This document shows positions 21,163-33,000 of a DNA stretch of 64,000 nucleotides, in pieces. The translations under genes and the position numbers were made by a program. The notes below the pieces were generated by a model. It did not search any database. It was not told the DNA's origin and saw nothing but the letters and a program-made list of their open reading frames with translations. The stretch is from Epichloe hybrida (lineage: Eukaryota > Ascomycota > Sordariomycetes > Hypocreales > Clavicipitaceae): contig JAFEKR010000033.1 in NCBI GenBank assembly GCA_019022495.1, positions 372,001 to 436,000 on the forward strand, written 5' to 3'. Each line of letters starts with the position of its first letter. Within the stretch, counting starts at the first letter, position 1.

Positions 21163-22941
21163 ATGTCGGACATTCGCCTTTCGCAGAAGCTTGCCCGCCT
21201 GAATCCCTTCAAGCCCGGCGAAGACGATGAGGACCAGGGCGGAGACATTGGAGTCGATAGCGTGGGCAGCAGAAATCGCAGCACGCGCAAGGCCCAGCTC
21301 GACAAGCAGCAGCTTCGAGTGAGCAAATCACTGCGGAGCTTCCTGGCCAAGAACAAGATCCTGTCCGAGGTCGATGCCGGCGTCGATTTGGACGAGTCGA
21401 CGCCCGCGCTGCGCAACATGCTCAGCAAGTCGCACTTTGATGTCCCAGAGTCGTTGCTGGACCGGTCGCGCCCCCTTCCTGAATACTACATCAGCTCCAG
21501 CCACAACACGTACCTGATGGCTCACCAGCTGTACGGCTCTTCTTCAGCCGCGGCGTATGAGACGGCACTGAAGACGGGGTCGCGATGCGTGGAGATTGAC
21601 GCGTGGGACAACAGCGCTGAACCCGACGAGCCCAAAGTCACTCACGGTTTCACTCTGGTGTCGCACATTCCCTTCCGGGCTGTCTGCGAGACCATCCGGG
21701 ACGTCTTTGACCAAGAGGCTGCCCTGGCTGCGGAAGACGCCGGTTTCACCGCGGCGCCCATTCTCCTGTCACTTGAGAACCACTGCAAAGATCACGGCCA
21801 GAGACGTCTCGTGGAGATTATGAGGGAGGTTTTCGATCACCGCCTCCTGTCGGAACCCATTCGACAAAAGGGACATCGCGAGCAGGAATTCGACGATGTG
21901 CATGTGTCGCTTGCCGATCTTGGCGCTTGCATCGCCGTGATTGTGGAATACGACCTCGGCGATGACGAGGCGGGTGACGAGTCGGACAGTGACTCGCCGA
22001 CTGGTGACGAGCAGGAGACGGCCGAGGCAAAGGATGCGCGAAAGGAGTACAAGGTGAACAAGGAGGAGACCTCGACCGGGGGCGTCATCCCCGAGCTTGC
22101 CGACCTGGGCGTCTACGCACAATCCGTCAAGCCAGTCGACAATTCGTGGTACAGCCCGGGCACGCTGGCCAAAGGGCCGCACCATCATCTCATCAACGTC
22201 TCCGAGTCGGGTCTGTCGTCACATCTGCCCGCCGAGGCGATTCCGATTGCAGCTCACAACGCCCGGCATCTCATGCGCGTGTATCCAAAGGGCACCCGAA
22301 TCTCGTCGTCCAACCTGAAGCCACTCAAGTTCTGGGGCATCGGCGCCCAAATCTGCGCCCTCAACTGGCAGACGTTCGGAACGAGCAACCAGCTGAACGA
22401 TGCACTGTTCAGCGGATCAGAGGGGTACATCCTCAAGCCGGCGGCTCTGCGAGAAGGCGGCGATGGCAACATTTGCACGGGCGGCAAGAAGAGGCTCCGT
22501 CTGCGCGTCGCCGGCGCCACCGACATCCCCATCGGGGAAGAGGATCGCCAACCGGATTCCCTCAGGCCCTATCTCACGTGCAACCTCTACAGCCCGGGCG
22601 GTATCGAAGGAGACACGCACAAGAGGAAAACGTCGGCGTACAGGCATCACAAATTGGGGATCCTGCACAGCGGCGACAACCCCCCTGCAACGGAGCCCAT
22701 CTGGGACGAGTCTCTTGAATGGACGTATGATGACAATGAGCTTGTCTTTCTGCGTATGCTGATCAAGAGCGACGATTCCTGGGCTATGAACCCGATGATT
22801 GCGGTGGCTGCGATTCGGCTCGTGTACGTAGCACCGGGATGGAGCTTCATCCGGATGTTGGACATGAAGGGCAGGGAGACAAAGTGCTCCATTTTGGTCC
22901 ACTTTGAGATTGAAGATGTTTTTTTCAAGAGCCGAGCATGA
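21163..22941 (+). CDS. Phosphoinositide-specific phospholipase C (X, Y and C2 domains)
   Basis: Single exon, 592 aa. It cleaves PIP2 to diacylglycerol and IP3 at the plasma membrane, feeding Ca2+ and PKC signalling. The X domain holds the catalytic set: H114 (SSSHNTYL), the acidic Ca2+ ligands in CVEIDAWDN (E144, D146), the second His H161 (THGFTLVSH) and E205 (LSLENHC). An acidic linker (about residues 268-295) separates the Y domain (YPKGTRISSSNLKPLKFWGIGAQICALNWQT), and a C2 domain ends the protein. No PH or EF-hand domain is visible in the N-terminal 100 residues, so it is a short fungal form. The start is placed at MSDIRLSQK; the frame is open for 60 more codons upstream, but that part looks like leader sequence. 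Confidence 0.93.
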   Translation: MSDIRLSQKLARLNPFKPGEDDEDQGGDIGVDSVGSRNRSTRKAQLDKQQLRVSKSLRSFLAKNKILSEVDAGVDLDESTPALRNMLSKSHFDVPESLLDRSRPLPEYYISSSHNTYLMAHQLYGSSSAAAYETALKTGSRCVEIDAWDNSAEPDEPKVTHGFTLVSHIPFRAVCETIRDVFDQEAALAAEDAGFTAAPILLSLENHCKDHGQRRLVEIMREVFDHRLLSEPIRQKGHREQEFDDVHVSLADLGACIAVIVEYDLGDDEAGDESDSDSPTGDEQETAEAKDARKEYKVNKEETSTGGVIPELADLGVYAQSVKPVDNSWYSPGTLAKGPHHHLINVSESGLSSHLPAEAIPIAAHNARHLMRVYPKGTRISSSNLKPLKFWGIGAQICALNWQTFGTSNQLNDALFSGSEGYILKPAALREGGDGNICTGGKKRLRLRVAGATDIPIGEEDRQPDSLRPYLTCNLYSPGGIEGDTHKRKTSAYRHHKLGILHSGDNPPATEPIWDESLEWTYDDNELVFLRMLIKSDDSWAMNPMIAVAAIRLVYVAPGWSFIRMLDMKGRETKCSILVHFEIEDVFFKSRA

Positions 22942-25900
22942 TTAGTTTTTACGTCCACAATGTCGTAACGAGAAGGGGTTGCTCGCGCCATGAATAATTC
23001 CCTTCTTGTAACGCCATGTCATTGGCCGGGTGGCATGACTCTCGAGAGAATGGCGGCTCAGAAGCAGGTCAGATGAGTGCGGGCTATCGGAGATGTAGTT
23101 GATGTTTTCCACGTGAACTCGAGGTGTCGCACCCTGTCTGTCATCCAATTGCCGAAACCGAAAACAAAACATGTGTTCTCGGCATTCCATCCTCAGTCCA
23201 GAGCACTAATATGGAGTCAGTAGCCGCGCCCGAGGAGTTCAACCCCAGACTCTGCATCCTTGTTCTGTAGGAAGCGGCGCGACGCGATACAGACATCTCT
23301 CTGGTCTCGTCTCCCTCTGTCTAAACAATTGAAATGGGGTTTCGCTCCGAAATGGGAAACTCGACATGATTTCTGGCATGAACACATGGGAGGAACAGGT
23401 TCAAAACACAATTCATCTGCACGTACTCCGTAGAATTTGTACATTGAATTTATTTTCTGCCACAGCACGCCTTCATTCTGCTGGACGACATCGCTCGCTG
23501 TCCAATGCTTCCTCAAATCAGAGCAGCGGCTCGACAACCCTCAACATGACAGAATATGCTCGTCATGAACCTCGTTTCATGCACGGCTCTTGCATCAGCA
23601 GTAAGGGAAGATGCCAAAGAACAAATGAACCTTGTTTCCGATATCTTGTATCCCCCTCTAATATATTGAAACAGTAATTTCTCGTGATGAGCCTCAGCTC
23701 GCACGCTCCAAGCCCTCTCCGACTCTCCATCCCAGGCAGGACTTTTGCCCCCAGCAGCGCAGCAGCGATGATTCCTGGCGACCTTTGACCCTCGACGACA
23801 GCTTTCCATTTTGTAACATGGCAAACGAGTCGATCGGGGCTACTTTGTTTCGCGCATCAGAGGCGAGGCGAGGACGTGGCCGTCTTGTTGCAGTTCGACG
23901 CCGACCTTCGACCTGGGGACCTACCCTATGCTTCAGCGACCCGAACGTCTGTCTACTGGATGATTTTTTCTTTCTTCTCATAGATGGCAGACGTGCCTGA
24001 TGAATGCAAGCTCCCGACCACGTCGATAACCTGTTCCTGCTTTTTCCCGCGAACCTCACGGCCTTTCGCTGTCCAAGGAGGGCGTTGGCGGAGATGAAGC
24101 GCGGAGGTCATTCGACACGGCGACATTTATCGCTGGGCGTACTTGCTCTGACGAATGCTTGTATGGGATGGGAGTTGCTGCCGCTGGGGAAATTCATTTT
24201 CAACAGTCCGCATGTTCAGTGGATTCACGTCCTACCAGCAGACTATCGACAAATTAACAGGGCCGAGTATATGCACCTGTTTACATGAAAATGCCTTCAT
24301 TTCTGCAGTTTCGATGCGCGTAACTCTGGACAGACGATTGTTTGTAAAATCTTTCGTGGTGCACATACGTTTCCTACGACGAACCTGGAACGGGTATGGC
24401 TTTTCTTTGTGCTCAGATGTATACATATACACACACACATATATATGTATAAGGTGAGATGGTTATGTAGAAAGTATAAACATGATCAATTCGTGGGTGA
24501 TGGGCAATTCGCAGGGTCAGGGCCAGATGCACAGTACATTGCGAGCTCGGTGTAACAGTTGGGGATGCGGTTCGTATTGCTCATCTTGTCTCGGAGACTG
24601 TCCCGTACTTGTAATATCGATCAAGACTCTCAGTTGACCATGATCGACCGCTGAGAACAAAGCGTGAGTGATGTTGTGACACTTTCTTGTCAATCAGCGT
24701 AGGAAGGTGTGCTGCAGCGCACGTCCGGCATGTATTCAGAGCATGTACACATACACGTGCATTTGAAACACCGTGGGCGTGTCTCGCGGGGAAGCCCGAC
24801 CGTTTTCCGGACCGGTGAGTTTCCAACTATCACCGGTGTGTTTGGCGTAGATACTTGCCCTTTGAAGAGAATGGATCCACACTCGTACGGATGGCTGTAT
24901 GTAGTCGTGATCGGCACAAGAGGCCCGATTGCGTCACTCGGGTTCGGAACGAGGTAACCAAACAAGACCCTTCATGAAGGCTGACGCTGTTTCATGACAT
25001 TGATCCGTCAATAAGACACTTTGGGACAAAGACAGTGGCAAAGCAACTGCTTGGGAAGCAAGCCAAAAAAAGCAGCATTTGTCCGTTTTCTTCAAACCAC
25101 TCTTCCGCCCGGTTCTCCTCTCCATCAACCATTCTTCGACTCTGCCAGTTGGCGCATGCTGATCCCATGGTTGACACGACACGTGTTGGCCGACGGGGCG
25201 GGAGTCCTTGCGCAATCAGTTGGTTCATGGATGTAATCTGCCGCCATCTGGAATACCACTGTGTTGACTCACAACCCTGGCCTGGGAGACACCTCTGCGA
25301 TGAAGATGACGTTTTCCACGACCGACCTTTCCTTTCGGCTATGTACAATCCCTCATCGCGTCGTTGATGAACTGTAGGAGCGAGTCCGGGTGCCAGTTCG
25401 CCATGTGCTGGAGCAGTTTTTAATTTCCCTCTGTGTCTGTCCAGGGCAGACGGACGGACTACTGGACGTTGTCGCGAGGGTCATGTGCATGACATGACGT
25501 GTGTGTGCGTGTGTGACGCCATGCGTCACCGGAGGACTCTGAATCTGGGTGAAGAAGACAGACCCTTTGTTGGGCCTTGTGAGCCCGGTGGCGGCCGAGA
25601 GAATACGATGCCTGATTATGACGCGAATGCTACTCCGTACCATACTCCGTACTCCGTATCTGGCGGCTAATATTCGCAAACAAGAAGGCTGATTCTGTCT
25701 GCAGTCATGGCATCAGTCTTCGTGACACGGTTTGTCATGAGGTATTTACATACATACGGAGTGCGGAGTAATACGCATGCCAGCAGGCCTTTCTCGTTTC
25801 CTTTTTCCGGCACAGTCGGGTATGGGCTTATCCAGGAAAAAAACCTTAAGATACTCCGTACGGATTACTTCCGCACAGAAAATGACTGTGTGGAGACTCC

Positions 25901-27398
25901 TCTCGATTCGGCTAGTCCGGTGGGAAATTTACGTGATGTAATGTAATGTGCCCTTCGAGGAAAGTGCAACCTGGAGAGACTCGGTGATCCGTACTCCGCA
26001 CGGACTGACTGCATTACATATTCAATGACGATCAAATCGACGCCTCACCTTCGAGGCTTCTATCTTCTCTTCCTCTCTTTAACCTCGACCGCTCTCGACG
26101 ACCCCTATGTAGCTTTGTATTAGCACGCACCTCAGGTGGCTCCCGGCCCTGACCAGCAGGGGCAGGGGGGTTCTTGTCGACAATGCATGGGCCCCGCTGA
26201 TCCTCTTCTTTGCGGTCAACTGTGATTTTGCCAAATCGCCCATCACGGGCATCTTTGGAATTTACGTCTCCACGCGACTTATTGTTATTCGGGATTCGAA
26301 CATTCTTTTTTGATTCGCGCGACGTTCTTGTGACCGAGGGTGCCATGGCAACCTGAGCATGATGCTGCATTTCTCCCCCGAGTCATTCGGGAGCCCTCCC
26401 CCCCCTGAGTCCCCGCTGTTCTAACTTATAGTAATAGTCCGTTGTACTCCGAAGGAAATCAATCAATCACAGGTCTTGCCCGGCAGAGTGGCAGTTGCCG
26501 ATCCGCAGCACATCTTTTCCTTTTTTATCCCCGTGCATTCAAGACGGCAACTCCCAACGCGGATGTCGAATGTCGATCAACCAGTGGCCAAGTCGTCACT
26601 GAAACCTAGGCTGGAGCATTTAGAGCAAAGATGGAACTCGGTGTGATGGTGATGATGAGCTGGGCTGGCCAGTAGAAGGGGATTTGAAGGTCGTCTGTTG
26701 CCTCCAGTGTCCACCCACACCACAATCCTACATTATGAGGCTCTGGGAAAAGGGGGTCCATGAGTTTCCACAGGCCACTCTGACGTCTCGTCATTTCCTC
26801 CAGCGCACTGTTTGTTGACAGACGGGGCTGATGACAGGGCAGACGCCCGTTGTTGAGGAGCAGGCGTGGGGCCCCAACCTCGCTCTCTGCCCCCTGCCGC
26901 CTGCCGCCTGCCTGCTGTGCAACCACAAGACGTCAGTTCACTGATCACACTGACCACACTGACCACACTGACCACCTAGTCCGTACTCCGTTGTACATCT
27001 CCCAGTGCTGCATGCCCCCGTCATGGGCCCATTTATCCACCGCCTTCCCTCCCTTCCTCATTGCCCACTGCCACAGAAACGACCCTCGTTCCTCCTCCCC
27101 ACCTGCCACCTGCCACCTGCCACCTGCCACCACTTTTGACACCCTTTTCTCCAGCGGCTCGTCGTCGACCGAGCAAAATTTCTCCAACGTCGACCATCGC
27201 GTCTGTCATCTCGAACTACTTCTTCCCACGTTTTTGCATTCATCTTGTTTGATCACGTCGCTCGCGTTGGACACTCTAAACTCGTTCGACCGATACGAGA
27301 ACTTTCCATTTTCCCGTGCCACTGTCCATACCTCCTCTACTCGGGATCGACGCTATTTGCTTTAAGCATTCGGAAGCACATCTCCCATCTAGTTGGCC
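22942..27398. other. 4.4 kb gene-free region with motif and microsatellite clusters
   Basis: No convincing gene. It holds an AC/AT microsatellite near 24425-24455, a cluster of ACTCCGTA motifs at about 25632-26000, a 9-base ACTGACCAC tandem repeat (about four units) near 26942-26978, and a CACCTGC tandem repeat near 27100-27130. A charged 104-codon minus frame at 26032..26346 is open but has no support. Confidence 0.5.
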
Positions 27399-27952
27399 AT
27401 GTCAGACGACCACGACCTACAGCCAAAAGGCTACAACAGCCACTCCCACCCCATCGAGCGATCCGATTCCTCCGTATCATCCGATACTTCTGAGAACAAT
27501 GACGTCGGGAACACTGCACCTCGACCTGTGATACACCATCCAATGCCTACTCGACCGCGATTGCCCAGCCGAAAAAGCAGCGGCCCCCTGGCGGTTCCCC
27601 GCGACAGCTCTGCCGTTGGTCCAGTTGACGCGCAATTTGGTCCCGACGATGTCCGAGCCATGAGTCCCCGACGAACCGGTGAGGACATTGATAAGATGGG
27701 CAAAGAAGCCAGGGAAGAAATGCGAAGGTAAGAATCGGCCAAGAGGCATTGGGCATTGGACAACGCAGTTGACTGGGACTTAGACATGCCAAACTTTTGC
27801 AAGAATCTCTCATCACTATTTTCAATCGCATCGAGGCAGTCCGTGAAGAGCACGACAAACTTGACAGCAACAACAAGTTCCTTCAAAAATACATTGGCGA
27901 CCTCATGAGCACGACCAAAATCACCGCGACCGGTAGCCGCGGAAAGAAATGA
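27399..27952 (+). CDS. Short coiled-coil (SCOC/Slo1-like) protein
   Basis: Two exons inferred, 27399..27727 and 27784..27952 (165 aa). The 56-base intron (GTAAGA, TTGACT branch, TTAG) falls inside an Arg codon. The N-terminal 100 residues are disordered and rich in Ser, Pro and His. The spliced C-terminus gives a helix, MGKEAREEMRRHAKLLQ...RIEAVREEHDKL, followed by NKFLQKYIGDLMSTTK, the hallmark of the SCOC family. Human SCOC binds Arl GTPases and UVRAG-linked factors at the Golgi; a Golgi or autophagy role is inferred by analogy. The N-terminal disordered extension is common in fungal members. Confidence 0.85.
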
Positions 27953-30036
27953 GGGCCGATTCAATCAACGGTTTCCCTCGTCATCGCCAGTGTTGAAAAC
28001 GAATCAGCCTGACCGCTTCGAACGACAATTTCGGCATGGAGTTTTGGTGATACTTTCTCCATCATCTCCACCGATTTCTAATTTTCTTCTGAACATTTTC
28101 GATTTCTGGCGCAATTATTTGAAGAAACAGGCATTGCGTTCTGCAAATAAACAAAAGTCTCATGAAACTCAGGCATACCACGAATCACGAATGGCTTGGC
28201 ATTTATTTATGCCGGCATTTTGCATCTCGGCTTCCACAAACCGGCCTTTTGCGGGCAAGATACCCGGAGCCTACGGGCGCACACAAAAAATCACCCTCTT
28301 TTTCTCATTTTGAAGCGTCGGGTTTGATCCCAACATCTGGTTTCATGTTGCAAAGGGCATGCTTCCCAGGCAATACCAAAATCAACTTGTACCAGTTTCT
28401 CCATTGTACATTAGCTACGGCATGGTCAAGCACTTGACACGAATAGCATGCGGTCTGAGTGGACATGAGTTTCTCAACGTCGGTGCGACGCAGACCGTAC
28501 CCTCCCTTCCAATAAGCACCTGCTTTTCTGCCAATCTTTTCTTCGAAAGAAACAAAAAACAATCATGAACGATGCACCTGCGCCCGAGCGGAGCAACAAC
28601 CTGTTTTTTTGTTTTTGTCTTTGTTTTCTTTTTATGTATGTTTTTTTTCCAATCCCCCCCCCCAAGTCAAACCCTTACATCAACGGATGCCCTGGGCTCA
28701 GGGTGAGACGTAGGGGAGCATATGTTCTAGGCGTTAGAGGGACATGCAGGCGCACCGGAACATCTGGTATCGCAGATTTAGTATGAAAGTTTTTTTATTG
28801 TTTTTACCCAGCATCAGGAAGCGTTAGAAGGTGAAGATGGGGAGGCGCATGCGAGAGCACAGGATCGAGGACCCGATGGAGAAATGGGCATTTGCGTGTC
28901 ACTGCGTCGTATCAGGAACTGGTGTAGAAGGGGTAAATGTTGTCTTTGTCTTGTTGTTTTGCCTCATGTTTTTATTCTTGTTTGATTTATCTTGCCGACT
29001 AGAAGCGGGCAGCAGCAGCGGGCTTGGTCGAGTGATGGGTTCGCATGCAATGAATGATTGATTCATCACTATCAATATCAATCATTGACCAGACAATCCG
29101 TAAGCGACTGAGCCATGTGCTGTGCTCTGCTTTAGAGAATTCCGTGACGATGAACAAGGCATGTGTCTGGCGAAGCGGCCGGCTACAATGACTTGAAGTT
29201 GCAGGCCAAGGTGCGCACACTGCATCAAGTGGCAGGCAAGTCGAGACAGGGGCAAGCCGGGATCGGGGACTGAGGCACGGGGTTTGAGGAGATGGGGAAG
29301 AGGAAAGATACGACATGGAAAAGAGAAATAGTAGTTCATGTCGGTCCAGTCCAACCCACTCCGTCCCGTGCAGCGCAGCGCAGCGCAGTGCAGTGCACGT
29401 GTCGTTTCGTCTCGTGTCTCGTCTGCACGAATTGCCACGTCAGTGAGTGGACGCCAACAAGTCGTCGTGCAGAATCCCGGCCCACGGGCTTGTTGTTGTT
29501 GTCGATGGGGGTTGGGCCGGGCTGCATGCATCGAATAAGGCGCGGCAGAATGTAGATGGATGGGAGTCGGGACCCTGCGTCCGCTTTTTGTCGCGGGCCC
29601 CCTCATTAATCATCTCTTTCATGCATGTATGATCCCGCAGTCACTGTCCCACGACGTACGAAGGGATGCCCGAGACCCAAGACGCGCAGTGCAGTGCGGG
29701 ACTCTCGCTTGACGGATCATCGGTGTATGGAGAGTGGCCTGCGTGTGGTCTAAGGGGCAACGTTTGTGACGACACTTTGCTTCTGCGACGTGCATCGGCA
29801 CTGGCACCGGCAAGCGTGACCTCGTGTCCTACGTGATGTGTTTTCTGCGTCCAGACCGGTCGACCGCTTCGTGCAACACCTGCTGGATCGTGCATTGCAT
29901 GAACAAGGGGGCGTCGGGGGGGCTGAATTGGATCTTTATGGTTTGCAAGTCGGCATGGATAAAGATCGTGGGAGGAAATAACGTTCAGACAAAGACGACG
30001 GACGACGCGCGCTGCAGTTTCGTATATAAAGATCAC
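27953..30036. other. Intergenic region
   Basis: About 2.1 kb with no recognisable gene. It holds T-rich stretches near 28600-28660 and 28780-28800, and GCAGC/GCAGT short repeats near 29371-29396. It lies downstream of both flanking genes, which explains the lack of promoter-like structure. Confidence 0.5.
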
Positions 30037-33000
30037 TCATGCTACGATTCTTCCCTTGTGTCGTCCCATTCCCTCGCTCTCGAATACCAGCGGCCCTCCG
30101 CCGGGACCGCTGGCATCCAGACTGACCGTCACGCTCCTCTTCTCGCTCACAACCCTGACCGTCTCCCCTACGTTCTTCCAATCCACCTCGCATGGGGCCG
30201 GTGTCCCGGGTGCGCCCCTGTCCCCCGTCGACGGCACCTCTTTGATCTCGACGGTCGGGTACGGCAGGTGCCCTTCTCTCTGGGGGATGAGAACCAGCGG
30301 GATCTCGGCTTCTGTTTCGGCCCTTGAAGACAACAACATGGTGTCGTCGGGTGAGTTGCCGCCCGGGATGACGAAATGTCCCTTGCGGCGACCGCCCAGG
30401 AGCCACAAGTCTGACGGAGCTGCCACCTCGTAGCTGAACTCTTCGTCCTCGCGAGGCAAGCCGTCCGTGTCCCAGATCCGTGTCCATTTGAGGTGCAGAG
30501 TGGCAGGGAGTATCTGCCCGACAACGGCTGCTGGGGCGCCGGCAGACGGTCCTCCAAAGTGGTCCAGGACGGAGGAGTCGATGCGAATGTCGGCCGTGTG
30601 CACCACGAGCAGGGACGGGATCTCGACGGGGATGGTGATGGAGCATGGTTGCTCTGGCGGCTCCGATGCCCGGATAAGTGCCATGTGAGGATTCCGCTTC
30701 TGCCACGAGTCGAGGAACTCGGCTAGTTTTTCCGCCGCATCGTCTTTGGTGCCGGGGACGAGCCCCATTCCTCGGAGATGATGCGCCCACGGGATGCCCT
30801 CTAGATACGCCGTGGTGACTTGACCGGTGAGTGCTGCGCGCTCCAGATCATGGACCTGCAGGCCCTTTTTGGTTTCTGCCAGGACCCGGGCGGCCGCGAC
30901 CATGGAATATAGTTCGAGGGGCGTATTTCTCAACCCTTCCACGACGGACTGCTGAATCAGCTCCTCAATTTCGCCTTGTACAACGCTATAGTGGAGCTGG
31001 AGTTGCAACGTTTTGCTAGCTCTCGCGCTTGCTCTGGCACCTGGTTTTCTTTTGATTTTGTAGAGCAACGTGGCTTGCTGCTTGGGGAAGACCATGACGG
31101 TGTTTGCGGGGGCAAACCCAAAGGAGGACTCAAACAGCTCCGATTCCACTAGCTCGCTCTTCAGTAGTCGTAGAGGGCTCGATGATGCCGTTTCCACATT
31201 GAAGCGCGAAATCAGAGCGTTGTGCTTGAACACGTCTTGCACGTTGACTCCCACCGCGAGGGATACCGGGATGACGATGGACTTTGCGAGATGGAACGAT
31301 TCGTCCGCCTCCGTGACATACGTTACTTCCACTCGTACTGAAACATCTCCCAAGTCCTGCTCTATCGAGTACGGAAACCGCACCGTGACGTTGACGTTGG
31401 GTGCCATTGAACTGAAGAAGACGGCCCCCGGCTCTGGTGGTTTGGCGAACGAGGTCGGCGACTCATCCACCAGTTTGGCCTCTGTCGTCAAAAGGCGCAG
31501 GCCCCCAGTTGTCGGGCGAGTGCGCACCTCGCAGCTCTTCAGTGTATTCCACCCAGGCGTCACAGTAAGATCAAGTGCGTTGTCTTTGCCGAGGCTAATG
31601 TGCTTGCTGGAGGTTAATTGAACCTTGAGGCCGTTCGTGCGCTGGAACAAAGTCACGTCTGGATCTCTGAAGATGTCACTCGTCCGTGGCGGCAACTGAT
31701 TAGCATCCTGTTCGTGATGAAAGATGAGGTTTCTTGAAGCTAGGATGAGCCGGCTGGCACGGTAGCTCCCTGGTGTGACGGACTGCTTCCCATTAGTTCT
31801 TTTTCCCTGGTGCTCATCCAACTAGCCCATCGATAGAAAAGAGAGAAAGGCGGCCCCCGGGGGGGGGGGGCAACTTACATTCGTCTTCAAGGGAATCTTG
31901 TTCTTGCCAGGCACAATGATAATATCGCCGGTTGCCTCAAAGTTGATTTCTCTGCAAGGCCCGCCGTCTATGCATGTAATCCTCAGCTTGGCGGCATCTA
32001 GTGCGATTTCTTCCGGCAGCAAGCTTCGCAAGCATATGGTCAGAGACCAGCTGTCGCTCCAATCGCGATACTCTGGCGAACCAACCAATTCAACGTCCAT
32101 GAAGAAGTGTGACAGCGCCGTCTGGAACTCCGAGGAGAGCTCCCTGGTCAGCGAAAATAGCTTCTGCGCGATGTCCCGAATCGGCGACAATTCAGAAAAG
32201 ACTGGATTCCGCGTCAAGAAGGTCAACGCCGGCTTCTGCAGCCGTCTTTCTCTTTCGCTTGAACAAGATTTGATGAGAAGTGTCAGAGCTGCGCTAATGT
32301 ACTCGTTATTGGATTTAAGCTCTGCCAGACATCTACAATACATCACCAGCATCGACAACTCCAGGTGACTCCATCCAGTTTTGCCGAAAAAGCGAGCTGC
32401 GTCCTCGAACAAGGAAGCGGCAATGCTGTACTCTTTCAGGTGTACGTTTAGAACAGCCATATCGGCCCGGCATTCATGGACGGCATGACTGTGGTTGGCA
32501 ACTACAAAGTGACGCCATGCCTTGTCTGTAAGAATTTCATACAGCCGATAGTAGTCTGCCGCATCGTCGAGGGCTGTTCTCAATATTCGATTCTCGATTC
32601 CCGCGGGTAGGAAGGAAGTGGTAGCCTTTTCGTCAGGCTGGCTCTTTGTAGTTGGTGCATCATCGTTGTCATCAAGATTAACCTCCTCCAAATCATCAAA
32701 CCCAGGCTCGCCGGCCAGCGGCGCTTCATCCCATCCGTTAGACCATCCTCGCGTCTTTCCTAACCCATCCAGAATGCTCCTGGACACCAAGTACAGCTCT
32801 GCACGCTGCGCGGCCAGTTCTTCGAGGCCGACCTTGAGAAACGATGAGCTTTGTGATTCCTGCTGAGCCACATTTGGCTGTCGGCCAGGCCCCGGAAAGC
32901 CAGGTGTACTCGGAGGCCGCGGAGATGTCTGTGCGTGGCGCGAGGATGCCCTTGCTGGATGCATCATTGTCTTGGGCTCAGGGATCGATGACTTGGGTTC

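Noticed and set aside
24425..24455. Palindromic ACACAT/ATATGT run as a regulatory site
   Set aside because: It is a plain AC/AT microsatellite far from any recognised gene.
26275..26305. tRNA T-arm-like string (TTCGAAT context) on the minus strand
   Set aside because: The flanking bases do not pair into a T-stem, and no D-arm or anticodon arm is present.
26032..26346. 104-codon charged minus frame
   Set aside because: No homology is recognised. It is rich in Arg, Lys and Glu, which can arise in purine-rich DNA. The only intron-like pair inside is 26 bases.
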